From assembly GCA_005406025.1 (NCBI GenBank), contig BGZK01000869.1, positions 186,001 to 250,000 on the forward strand: a DNA stretch of 64,000 nt, in the 5' to 3' direction. A model generated the notes under the pieces. It did no database searches, was not told where the DNA came from, and saw nothing but the letters and a program-made list of their open reading frames with translations. A program made the position numbers and the translations under genes. How positions within the stretch are numbered: position 1 is the first letter of the stretch; each line of letters starts with the position of its first letter. Of the stretch, positions 34,641 through 46,295 are shown in pieces. This stretch comes from Eumeta japonica. Its lineage: Eukaryota; Arthropoda; Insecta; Lepidoptera; Psychidae.

Positions 34641-37000
34641 CAGCGGCTTGCTAAGCATTTCAAAGTATTTATGTAGGGACAATATTTTGTTGCAATCACC
34701 TTCTCCAACTTACATATTTATTTAAACAAGAGTATGCTTGGAAAATGAAATCAAAATAAACTTCTAATGGCGCATATATTTCTGACGGGCAGTTAACAAT
34801 TTTTGGTGTTATATTTCTTTACAGACGCGGTGAATGCGCAATTTTCAAAACAGCGTAACGCACACGGGTCAAAGACTAGAGCGATATGCGGAAATACAAT
34901 GTTTATTTGTTTTCTTTTTGTTTTGCACATAGGCCTAATAATTTAATGGTAAATTGCTGATATGGAACTATTTACAAGATTTACAAGAAGAAGTCAAATC
35001 TATTCCCAAAATGGCCAATGAATTCTGAATCAGCTTGAAACTATATCTTCGTAAACGATCTGCACTCCCAACAGTAGCGTATTACACGGACTGTACAAGC
35101 AAATGAAAACATCGACACTGTGTACGTTACCTGTGACTATACCTCAAAGTGACAACAAGATGCCGAAATATGAAACTCGTTCTCGTAAAATATCAACACT
35201 CTGAAACATTAAATTGTATGAAGTCACCGTTATTATTAGTAATTTAATTCATCGGTCGTACATATCTTTTAAATTTAAATCACCTAAATTGATTAATATA
35301 ATCCTCATGATAGTTATTTGCTAAGCTAAATGCCAATATTACAAGGACTCTCACCTTTACCGATAATAATTAAAAAGCCTTAAGTAAAAAAATACAAAAC
35401 AAACCAATATTGATTACCTAAAAAGTAAAAAAAAGTTATAAACCACGATCGGCTATGGTAAAATATTAACGGAAACCACTCACCCCTAGCTACAAATCAG
35501 GTAACATCACAACTTTTTCGTTACTCATAATATTGCAAATGGCGGAGTTGTGAGGTAATGATTTAAAAAAATATCCAGTCAAACTGAGAATCTGGAACTA
35601 CATTTGGAAATCATCTGCAATGATGTGGCTTCGGACTGCGTTTCCAGCGCTAGTTTTATGGACTAAGTAATGGCAGACTCCCCGACAATTAATGACACGG
35701 TATATGTATAGGACTGCATTTCTTCACGTCGGAAATGGGACGTTTTTGTTTCAAAATTTACTAATCATGTTTGTAAATGAAATTTCCATTCATAATTTAG
35801 TTTATACGATGAAAAATAAATAAACTCTCGTATAAACCGTAACTCACTAGTATATCCAGAAATTTGCACGTTGCGTGACCGTTATTCTGTTAGCAACCTG
35901 TGCATTAATAAATGAAATACAATAAAGTGAAATGTGTTCTAGTTATTCCGAAATAAAAATTTCATGTCAGAAGTTGTATGAAAGCTGAAGTAATTACCTT
36001 CTCATTTTTTTAAATAATTTAGTAAATCATCCCCCAACCCCGACTTTTATAAAACGCATTACTACTTTGTTTTTTTAATGTGGTAGTTGTACCGGGGCTG
36101 TAGCCTTGCTATACCTACTAAAGGCACTAAAGGCTTTACAGTAATTTGGCGCAGATTTTACGCAATTGTATTGACAATTGTGACTAGATACATAATTTAA
36201 GGAAAAATTTAAAAACCAAAATAATATGAAAAATTATTGACGAAGTTTATAATTAAATTTTATTTTTAATTTTATTTTATTTCTTTGTGTTTTCAAAACA
36301 GAAAGAGTTTAATGAAAGATTTTTTTGGATACATTGTTGAAAAATGCTAAGTACATTGTACATTTTCTTAGAAAATCCTTTTTTTATTAACCAAATATAC
36401 GTATTATTGAGTATTCTAAACGCTAATGTAAAAGCTAAGCCCAGATGCTATTTTTTGTTTGAAATCTAATGGTAGAAAATTTGATGTTGATCACTTTTGA
36501 AGTTTGCTTTGTTTTGCCATGTTTTATATAAAAAATTGGGTTAAACGGATTGATATTCTCGTGTATTGCCCATTGTGATAATATTTCATACAATCGACAA
36601 AGTTGAGGAGAAACGGCCCCGGCTGGCTCTAACTTTTTGATTTATAAGACAAAGCGCGCAGAGCTCGGGCCCACGCCAATGGCAAGTTTTTACGGTTTGT
36701 TATTTGATGATTTATACAAATCCTCTCCAGTTTTTCTTGCGGATTTTAGATTGTTAGAAAAAGTTCACAAAATATTTCCAATGAAATAATAATATAGAAT
36801 GGATTATTAAATAAATATCGATAATTATGTCAGATATATATAAAATTTTATCTAAGACTATAATGTTCCATATGATAATATTCCATAATTATAAATTTAT
36901 CAATTTCGAAACATAAAATATTAGGTGGTAACTTTTACAAAATTTTAGAAATAAATGTTAACATCCTTCAAAATATTTGTAAATATAACGCAATTTCTAA
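34641..37000. other. Non-coding, AT-rich
   Basis: I see no gene, RNA or recognisable repeat in these 2.4 kb. Confidence 0.45.
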
Positions 37001-37420
37001 CGTGATGCCGCTTGCTGCACACGATTGCACAGGCGTGTGCGGGTCGCTAGGGGTTATCTCGATCGAGCGTCGTTCTCGGTCACTCGGCGTGCGAGGTCTC
37101 TCTGCGAGATATAATTTGTGACAATAAAAGTCCTCAAAAGAACCGTAGTAACTGTCGTGGCTTGCACAATCGGCACATCGAGTGTCAGGGAGCGGGCGAT
37201 ATCGCTTGTAGAATCGACTTCTTTTCAGAAGAAAGGTTGTCGAGCGGCGACCGCGAGTCGGGCATCACGGTCAGGCGGCGCCCGCCCCCGCCGGCCTGGT
37301 AGGCGCCGCGGAGCGGTCGGAACGAGAGTCCGAGGTACCTAAAACGCTGTACGAATCTAGGAGAAAAGCTTGTGCATGGCAATGAACGTCCAACGACCGC
37401 AACCAAATATTATAGGAAGA
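37001..37420. other. CpG-rich patch
   Basis: GC and CpG density rise sharply at 37010-37110 and 37220-37340 (for example 'caggcggcgcccgcccccgc'). Overlapping frames on both strands lack known motifs. It is a candidate distal promoter or 5'UTR exon. No initiator or donor is convincing. Confidence 0.35.
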
Positions 37421-37631
37421 TCTAGAGAAATCTAAACAAAATGGATGATCATCATAAAAATAATTAGCATATATGAAAAAATAAATATCGAGTGTATTTT
37501 TTTTAAACAGTATAAAAATAATTTATTTTTGGCAATATAATGAATTTGTTATTTTTTCTTATTTCGCTTAATTCTAAGTGTTTCGACTTAAACGGTCTTC
37601 AAAAAAAAAGTCTATTGTCTTTTAAAAAAAA

Positions 37632-37725
37632 CCCTGCGGTTATGGGTGTTCGTGGGTGGCAGTGATGACCCATACCCTAGTGGCTCGCATGCTCGTTTAT
37701 CACTTAAAAATACTACAAAAAAAAC
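37632..37725 (-). repeat. Repeat R1 fragment, copy 4
   Basis: On the minus strand this short piece matches the T-run end of R1: A/T run, 'aagtgataaacgagcatgcg', 'agccactag' and a degenerate 'tgccacccacgaacaccc' in place of 'gcccatggacac'. Confidence 0.55.
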
Positions 37726-38530
37726 GTTCCATTAGGAAGAAATTATTTGCGTAACTCTAGTTTTATAAAAGTGCTAAACCGTTACCGGAAGACACACGGA
37801 AAGTGTAAACAGAGCCTCGAGTGGCTAAATATACTTCGTTATACATTTATTAGTAACAGCTGTGAGATTTGTTTATACGGCATCTTTAATAACCTATAAT
37901 TACATTAATATATCTATATGTGTATATATATGGGAGTGTGTGTGTATACGGTATCGTTAATGGTAGCCCGCGTACTCACTGTCGATCGAAAATGAAACAT
38001 AAACTAATAGTCAATTCACGCTACGCGAAATGTACACGAACGATGTTTACAAAGTGCCAGCGTGTAAGAGTGTGGGTTTTTACTAACAAGTCGCTACACG
38101 TGGTAGCGGTGCCGCTAAAAAACGTCAATGACTGAAGGACCTTAGTGTGGGTGCGCGTGCGCCGCGCTGTGTAGGAAGCGCCCCACGATGCACGGAAATT
38201 TAATTCTGAATCACTTGTCAAATTCACAAATTTAACTTTGCAAATGCCCTTTCAATCCTTCACGACGTTACTGCCGTTTAAACGATTATGTTGTCAGTCG
38301 TTAATTAAATAAACTTTAACAAAATGGTATATTTTCATCCTTGTGATCGTCTACAATAATATAATATTTTTAAAATTTAAATCGGAGCCACGAGTGCAAT
38401 AGAGAAAAAAACATGATAATTGGAACAACCAGTAAAAAAATATATGTGATTATACATAAAAAATATGTGTGCCTCGAATTGAAAACATTCTTCTTGTGTA
38501 TTCTTCGGCTCATAATTAACGCCGTATCGT
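37726..38530. other. Non-coding; (TG)n/(TA)n-rich near 37905-37960
   Basis: Short alternating purine-pyrimidine tracts occur ('atatgtgtatatatatggga'). No gene is recognised. Confidence 0.4.
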
Positions 38531-39030
38531 TAAGGCGCCCGAAGACAACAGCCGACGTAAGTCCGAGCGGGTGCGCGCCGCTGCGGGGCCGCGGGTCGTT
38601 CCTGGCGCCGATGTTCTCCGTACGACTTCATTCTAAGTAATTAACTATGGGAACGAAGGGGGTGGACCGGTCCGCCGCGCCCTTCGTGCGTTGACGTGGC
38701 ACCGCTCTGCAGTCAGCGGCGTGACGGCGAGTGACGTCGCCGCCGAAAGTGACGCTCCCCTCTCGGACGTTCCGAGGGTGCACAGCCACTAGCGCCGCCG
38801 GTCGCTATTGAAATTCCGATCGAAAGCACGAACGTACAGTGAGCGCAGCCGGCGCCGGCGCCGCCTCCCGCGGCCTCTTCATTTGCGGAGTGGTCGTTCA
38901 CTCCGCTGCATTTCCTCGGGCGGCCGCGTTGGAATTTAATTTCCCGCCCCGTATCGAGGCCGCCCGCCCCCGCCCCCGCCGCCCGCGCCCCGCTCGCGCC
39001 GGCATCGAATTACGTACGTTCGCTTCAGAT
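38531..39030. other. CpG island-like region
   Basis: This is one of the most GC- and CpG-rich stretches in the window outside the minisatellite, including 'gccggcgccggcgccgcctc' (~38850) and 'cgcccccgccgcccgcgcc' (~38975). It contains 'gtgacgtcgcc' (a CRE-like core) near 38731. A GTAAGT donor-like string follows 'gccgac' at 38559. Frames on both strands lack domains. It is the best compositional candidate for a distal promoter or 5'UTR exon upstream of complexin, but nothing links them directly. Confidence 0.4.
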
Positions 39031-39466
39031 ATTGCCCGACTATCTCGTGCTAATAGATCAGATTACACTTTTAAAATTGTATAAACGTATTTATGTTCTC
39101 ATTCTGCAGTCGCTATATAGCATTAAAGATATTGTTCATATTCGGCATTGAATATATAAACAAAATGTACAAATGTTGGAGATTATAAATGTAAAAACGT
39201 TTGAATGATATTAATACCGTGAAAACAACAGGCATGTCTAGTTTCATTTCGTCGTGCAGTATGTTGCACGCATATGTTGAAGTGTCAAATACTATAATTA
39301 TGCCTCGTGTCGACCAATCGACGGTTATGTCGTATTACTTTCATTGATTGATATACGACAGGTTTATTTTACGTTGACCGTGCGTTTATTACGGAATACG
39401 TGTATTCAGGAATACAAACAGTAAGTCGATTTTTAAATTAGATTTTTATTCATTCGAATAATACTT
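39031..39466. other. Non-coding spacer
   Basis: I see no recognisable gene or repeat here. Confidence 0.4.
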
Positions 39467-40156
39467 TAAAAACCGGCCAAGTGCGAGTCGAACGCGCGCA
39501 CAAAGGTGCCGTATCATTATCTATATAACGTTAGATACTATATTCTAACTTATTCTTAAAAAAACGCGGCCGCGTTCTAAGTCGACACGTTTCGTTTGAA
39601 GTGCTGTCGACTGCGTACGGACCTGCGCGCATCAAGTGTAACAGTTGTACTACGAATAGCAGCCCCATTGCTGTCAAATATATTTTTATTTGAATTAAGT
39701 AGGTATTTATATTTAAAGTGAATATGAATCTAAATTTTCTGTGAAGACTTCAAGTTTCTACCTATTTTCGTTATTAAGATCGAGTAAATACGGTAAAAAA
39801 TCACGTTTGTTCTATGGTAGTCCCCCTTAATTTATTTTATTTTAATTTTATTATTTATTTTTGAAGTGAATATACAACTATACATTTTGTGTATATTTCG
39901 AGCGTCTACCTGTTGACGTTATTAATATCGAGCAAAAAACGGCAAAAAAATTACGTTTGTTGTATGAGAACCCCACTTAAATATTAATTTTATTTTGTTT
40001 TTTAGTATTTGTTGTTATAGCGGCAATAACAATACATCACCTGTGAAAATTTTAACTGTTTAGCAATCATGGTTCATGAGATACAGCCTGGTGACAGACG
40101 GCCAGTTGTGTCTTAGTAACAGGGTTCCGTTTCCAACCTTTGAGTACGGAACCATA
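39467..40156 (+). repeat. Lepidopteran dispersed repeat L, copy with internal duplication
   Basis: It starts 'aaccggccaagtgcgagtcg', then 'cgcgcacaaaggtgccgta', and ends 'gggttccgtttccaaccttt' then 'gagtacggaacc'. Internally the block 'cgagtaaatacggtaaaaaa..tcacgtttgtt..tatgg.ag.ccc.cttaa' occurs at about 39780-39835 and again at about 39930-39985. The phrase 'tgagatacagcctggtgaca' sits near 40077. I recognise this element from many Lepidoptera. It is non-coding and probably non-autonomous. Confidence 0.8.
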
Positions 40157-40200
40157 ACTAGATAAGTGCGAATGGAAACGCGCACCAAAGTTTCACTACC
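40157..40200 (+). repeat. Repeat L start fragment, directly abutting the previous copy
   Basis: 'gataagtgcgaatggaaacg' followed by 'cgcaccaaagtttc' is a decayed copy of the L start, immediately behind the preceding L end. This suggests a head-to-tail pair or nested insertion. Confidence 0.5.
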
Positions 40201-41320
40201 AAAAACTCTTTTTACTTCTATACTTTGTGTTTATCTATTGTATATCTACTATCATAGCTACCAGTACCAAAAAAGCAGAATACTCTAATAATAATAATTC
40301 TAAGAAACACAACCATAGCCTTATTTAATTTTACCTGTTCTAATAGAATATTAGATACGATTAGAACGATATTATAATATTTATTATATATTTTTACATG
40401 GTGTCTATGAATAAGTTGCTTGTTTAATCACTTTTAATAAATTTATAGACACTAAATGGAAGTATCACGAAAAAATAAAAAGTGTCTTCCCACTTTTCTC
40501 GCGATACATTAAGAGCATTGAGCGTTTGAGTGCCTAGTTTTCCTAAAGCACGGGTGAGGCTGCGCTTACATGAATTATATTAAATTTTCAGGTGTGCAAA
40601 CTTCGTAGATAAGAGAAACGTTTAATTTTTGAACACTTTTAAGCATTCCTCATAAACTAAGCAACTTAGGAACGAGGCGACACCGAACAAACACCAACGG
40701 AATGCATGCGCGGCGGCCGCGATCGGGAGATTAGATAACAACGTGTATACCTTAAAACCAATCGTCTACATCGCACGTATAATTTGCATACAATTGTATA
40801 TAGATATTGTAATTAAATTAAAGTATTTAAAATAGTGCTTGTTGTAATGTACTGCCCGTACAACGTCTTATGTATAAATAAACTTGTAAATTATTACTAT
40901 TCTTTCATATGATATTTGCCGTAAATTATATAAATATTTTTTTCTGTAATGCTTTTTGATTCCCTTGTAATTTGTTCCTGACTATTTTTTAGGTAATAAT
41001 TTCTAATAGATAATCTATTAAATATTTAAAATATAAACGCAAGTGAAGCCACAAAATAAACTACTTATAGACACAACTACAAATGAAATGTGTCTTCGAC
41101 GAAGTCACCAAAATCAGCAGAATAAAATATTCGTCCTATTCGTTAGTCCAATCAATCAGGTAATCTTTACACTTTAATGGCACCTAGTTACATTTTTTTT
41201 CAATCATACGTTTATATAAAATTATTCACATAAAATTAAAATATCTTTAATTTCTTTCATTGATGGTATTTATATTTTAGGAATATTTAAAAATAATTAA
41301 GGTTTAGTAACGAAACTGAA
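40201..41320. other. Non-coding, AT-rich
   Basis: No gene or clear repeat is seen beyond possible L-family debris at the left end. Confidence 0.4.
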
Positions 41321-41591
41321 GTCAACTCGGCTGCAGTACGAACATGGATTGGTTCGACCTGTGAATACCACACCCTTACTGAAAACAGAGATGAAGTAGC
41401 AGCTTCTGCTGTTGCGTTTTGTCCAATAAGCTAGAGTTCCAGCGACTCATTCTCTTTCATCACGTATCCTATTTCTTCAAAGGCCGGCAACGCACTAGCG
41501 ACTTCTTCAGGGGTTACGAATGTCGATGGGCAGCGGTATTTGGTCTCGGTGGTTCGTATTCATGTTTGTTTTTAAAATTTTGTAAAAAAAA
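41321..41591 (-). repeat. Repeat R1, copy 5
   Basis: On the minus strand the landmarks run 'ttttacaaaa', 'gctgcccatcgacattcgta', 'acccctgaagaagtcgc', 'gtgcgttgccggcctttga', 'ggtgtggtattcacaggtcg', 'ttcgtactgcagccgagttg'. The block 'gcgttgccggcctttga' is the version I know best from other Lepidoptera. Confidence 0.75.
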
Positions 41592-44408
41592 GTGCAAGTC
41601 TCTTTTATTGACCTCTGAAGAAAAGAGTTCTTAAGTTGGTTTACATTGTGATATGAACATCGAAGCAAAAAATTGAAACTGCTAAATTTACAATTTATTT
41701 AAAAAAAAAAATGTTTCGTTTCTCGTATCCAGTACTTTGTACTTGGACAATCCTAAGTCGCTGGACATGCAATTTGAAATACATTTTCGTTCTGTATTAA
41801 CGTTCTTTAAGATGAAAGAATGCATTGATAGAGAATTGTGAATGACCACTTTTTTCGTCTTTTCATGTGGTTTGATACGAAAATTGTGGGGACAAAGTGT
41901 CTCAAATCAATATTTGAAATAATAGTATGTTTACTAGAAAAACTAATGCATCTATGGGGTTATGAAGTTGATGTAAAGTCGGCACATCCTGCTGCGTAAA
42001 CTTGACAGACATTTTGATACTTATCGTTTCCGTATTGAGTTGATAATGAGTTTACTTCTTTACGTTATGGTATTGCCATAATAGGACACAGCTGCGGTTC
42101 GTCCCGGAGGCCTATGCGGTCGGGGGGTGCGGGACGCGGAGATGTCTCCAGTCAATTAATCAGCCTCAAATCGCTCGCGGAGAAATAATCTGTGCCCTCA
42201 ATTTGGATCTGCCCATTTATTTTTTTAAATAAATTTCATTCTGCGTAATACCGACCTTAAGAGGCTTTGTTCCGGAATCGGCCGCATTAATTAACGCGTA
42301 CTTAGGCCGGAGAAGGGGTTTTCATCCTATTACCGATTTACGATTAGGCTCCTTTTTATTTTATATACGGTCGTATTAATTATGTCTTGCGGTGCTTAAG
42401 AATATAATATGACAGTGAAAGTCTTTGTGTTTATACATACTGAATTGTAATGAAATATATTTAGCCGTATAAATTGTAACTAGCTAGTCTTAATATTAAG
42501 GAGAGTTGACGTAATAAAAAAAATATGTGTGTGTGTGCAATTCATGTACAATAGAAGTGAGACTTTAAAAAAGTAACCTACGAGAGAATGAGATGAATAT
42601 AGAGTATCAGCAGTAGGATAATTGTAAGGTTTATTTTTTTACAATATTTTTACCGAGTTTAAAAGCCATTTTGTACTTCAAATGAGGTTATATATATGAT
42701 CTATGAGCACTAATAATTAAGAATGAAACCGTTTAATTAGGAATTAAAGTACAATTTTGTACTTAAAAAAGGATTAGAAATATTTTGTACTTAAAAAAGG
42801 ATTAAAAACCGAAATATAGATAGATATACGTACTATACTATACTCAGTATATGGTGCATGTACAGCACAACACACGAAACTCTGCGCTGTGAAGTTAGTC
42901 GCAAAAGCGTCGCAATGGTGTAAGATAGGATTGCGGGGAAGAGGAAGGACGGGTCGGGGAGCGTTGAACTTTCGCATTGCATCATTCGCAGGGAACTCAG
43001 AGCGGCAGAGTTTCGTGCGTTGTATAGTACGAATACACATAAAACGCTCGGATAAGAGCAAGTATTAGACAGTGTGCAATGTAGATACACACCGACGCTT
43101 GCTCGCTCTGCAATGTAGCGATGCACATAAAAGTACTATACTTAGTGAACGAAAGCGGGTACACTACCATTTTATTCTGTATCATTTGCTTATCTATATA
43201 TTTATGTGTTTGTCTCTGTCATTCCAAATTTTCGTAATAAAATAATTACCTTTGATAATGTTCCGATCCCTTTTGTAAATAAATTCAGTGCCATCTGTGA
43301 AATAGTGGATCAAGATCGAAGTGTAGTTCCAGTACTAAAATAATATCGCACGTTTCTGTTTCTGAGAACTAGATATCGATCACAAAACAGTTTATTCATT
43401 CGTCGTTAACAGAAACCAAGACGTAGCTCGCTGTTTGGTGCCAGGTGATCTCACCTTATAGACCTTACGAACCGTGATTCTATTTGCAATTTTCTGTTAA
43501 TACGAAATTGTTTGAAACCATTTTTGAACATATTAGTCACGGACGACATAAAGTAGATCACACATCAAAAATGTATGTAAAAAACGATATCCGAGGCGCG
43601 AACAAGATCGGCAGACTGATGAGACCCGATTTAATGTGAAATGAGATGGTTTTTGTGTGTATGGTCGTATTCGTGTACTGTTATGGTCTATTAAATGTTT
43701 TGTCCGTGTGTGTACAATTCTGATCTCTACTTCCAGCTGCTCATGAGATTAAAGCGAAATGTGGAACGAGATTAAAGAAGTGGAAATATTGGAGTGCAAA
43801 TATCTTCATCCATTTTAAATAAACGGAGAGAGTTGATCGGTATGTGGTAATGCATGTCCCAGCACAAACCTATTTCGGTCGTTTCAGCACTATTTAGGTA
43901 AGTAAGGTTAACATCCAGAGAATATCGTCAGTTTTTTTTTTTTTGCATACATTTCCAGCAGTGGGATTATGGAAATACATACCTCAAAGACCACAAGATG
44001 GCGATCAAAATAGCACAAATATGTCATAAGTAAATATATTATAACTAATAATGGCTTATAAGAATTTACATGAAAAAAAAACCTTTCTTAAAGTAGTACT
44101 AATATTTCTTATGAATCGGAGTTAGATGACAAGATGAATCGGTTGAAGAAAAAGTGTTTTGTATTGTGGTTGTGCTATTTTTATCGGGTTAGTTTCGTTA
44201 ACGTTAAATAGACGATATATTAAAAAATTAAAACGGAGTCCCGCTATTTTCCTATTATTTTTCTATCTAGATATCTATCTACCAAAACGAGTGTATCAAA
44301 TGTAGAAATGCGATACGTTTTGAAATTTTATCATAAAAAAAAATTGATTGTATGTAAAGTTGGTTTACTGACGATAATTTTACATGGTAACATCATAAGA
44401 AAACATTG
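41592..44408. other. Non-coding; conserved-looking region at 42090-42345
   Basis: No gene is recognised. Positions 42090-42345 are GC-balanced and complex, with 'ccggaggcctatgcggtcgg', 'cagtcaattaatcagcctc' (homeobox-type ATTA cores) and 'cgcattaattaacgcg', a near-palindrome. They look like regulatory DNA. Short frames at 42774-43185 on the minus strand overlap each other and have no known motif. 'ttttgtacttaaaaaaggatta' type sequence is duplicated at about 42753 and 42783. Confidence 0.4.
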
Positions 44409-46295
44409 ATCCTCCTTACACCCATTATAAACTGCAGAATATACAGCGCCGCGTCGCCGTCCTCCTTGCACCCATTAAAAGTGCACAATTTTCGCACCGC
44501 GTCGCCGTCCTCCCTGCACCCATTGAAAACTGCAGAATATACAGCGCCGCGTCGCCGTCCTCCTGCACCCATTGAAACTGCAGAATATACAGCGCCGCGT
44601 CGCCGTCCTCCTTGCACCCATTAAAAGTGCAGAATATACAGCGCCGCGTCGCCGTCCTCCTTGCACCCATTAAAAGTACAGAATATACAGCGCCGCGTCG
44701 CCGTCTTCCTTGCACCCATTAAAAGTGCAGAATATACAGCACCGCGTCGCCGTCCTCCTTGCACCCATTAAAAGTGCACAATTTTCGCACCGCGTCGCCG
44801 TCCTCCCTGCACCCATTGAAAACTGCAGAATATACAGCGCCGCGTCGCCGTCCTCCTTGCACCCATTAAAAGCGTAGAATATACAGCGCCGCGTCGCCGT
44901 CCTCCTTGCACCCATTGTGCATTCTTACGCGCCGCGTCGCCGTCCTCCTGCACCCATCAAAACTGTATACGGCGCCGCCGCCGTCCTCCTTGCACCCATT
45001 AAAAACTGCGGAATATACAGCGCCGCGTCGCCGTCCTCCTTGCACCCATTAAAACTGCAGGATATACGGCGCCGCGTCGCCGTCCTCCTTGCACCCATTA
45101 AAACTGCGGAATATACAGCGCCGCGTCGCTGTCCTCTTCACCCATTGTGCGGAGAATATACAGCGCCGCGTCGCCGTCCTCCTTGCACCCATTAAAGCGT
45201 GAGAATATACAGCGCCGCGTCGCCGTCCTCCTTGCACCCATTAAAGTGCATTTTTCGCACCGCGTCGCCGTCCTCCCTGCACCCATTGAAACTGCAGAAT
45301 ATACAGCGCCGCGTCGCCGTCCTCCTTGCACCCATTGTGTAGAATATACAGCGCGCGTCGCCGTCCTCCTTGCACCCATTAAAGGTGCTGGTTACGCGCC
45401 GCGTCGCCGTCCTCCTTGCGCCATCAAAACTGCAGAATATACAGCGCCGCGTCGCCGTCCTCCTTGCGCCATTAAAAACTGTAGAATATACAGCGCCGCG
45501 TCGCCGTCCTCCTTGCACCCATTAAAACTGCAGAATACAGCGCCGCGTCGCCGTCCTCCTTGCACCCATTAAAACTGGATATGCCGCCGCGTCGCTGTCC
45601 TCGCACGCCATTAAAGCGTAGAATATACAGCGCCGCGTCGCCGTCCTCCTTGCACCCATTAAAAGTGCAGAATATACAGCGCCGCGTCGCCGTCCTCCTT
45701 GCACCCATTAAAAACTGCAGAATATACAGCGCCGCGTCGCCGTCCTCCTTGCACCCATTAAAAACTGCAGAATATACAGCGCCGCGTCGCTGTCCTCCTT
45801 GCACCCATTAAAAGTGCAGAATATACAGCGCCGCGTCGCCGTCCTCCTTGCACCCATTAAAAGTGCAGAATATACAGCGCCGCGTCGCCGTCCTCCTTGC
45901 ACCCATCAAAACTGTATACAGCGCCGCGTCGCCGTCCCTCCTTGCACCCATTAAAACTGCAGAATATACAGCGCCGCGTCGCCGTCCTCCTGCACCCATT
46001 AAAACTGCAGGAGCGCCGCGTCGCCGTCCTCCTTGCACCCATTAAAACTGCAGAATATACAGCGCCGCGTCGCTGTCCCTCCTTGCACCCATTAAAGTGC
46101 GTAGAATATACAGCGCCGCGTCGCCGTCCTCCTTGCACCCATTGTGCAGAATATACAGCGCCGCGTCGCCGTCCTCCTTGCACCATTAGAATATCCAGCG
46201 CCGCGTCGCCGTCCTCCTTGCACCCATTAAAAGTGCAGAATATACAGGCCCGCGTCGCCGTCCTCCTTGCACCCATTAAAAACTGCAGAATATTT
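44409..46295. repeat. GC-rich minisatellite, ~39 units of ~50 bp
   Basis: A near-constant core of about 28 bases ('cgccgcgtcgccgtcctcct' then 'tgcaccca') alternates with a 14-23 base A/T-rich linker (typically 'ttaaaagtgcagaatataca'). I count about 39 cores. Substitutions in the core are few (cgctgtcc, cctccctgc), while length changes sit mainly in the linker (down to 'ttagaatatcca' near 46187). A variant unit with 'ttttcgcac' occurs at about 44489, 44782 and 45251. Several overlapping reading frames are open on both strands, but unit lengths are not multiples of three and frames rotate, so I do not call a protein. Confidence 0.95.

Noticed and set aside
43890..43904. Excellent donor-like site ag|gtaagta as the end of a complexin 5'UTR exon
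   Set aside because: A good donor match alone occurs by chance; there is no supporting exon texture, initiator or conservation evidence here.
44409..46295. CRISPR-like array (constant core, variable linker)
   Set aside because: The linkers are similar to one another rather than unique, there are no cas-like genes, and the surroundings are lepidopteran. It is a minisatellite.
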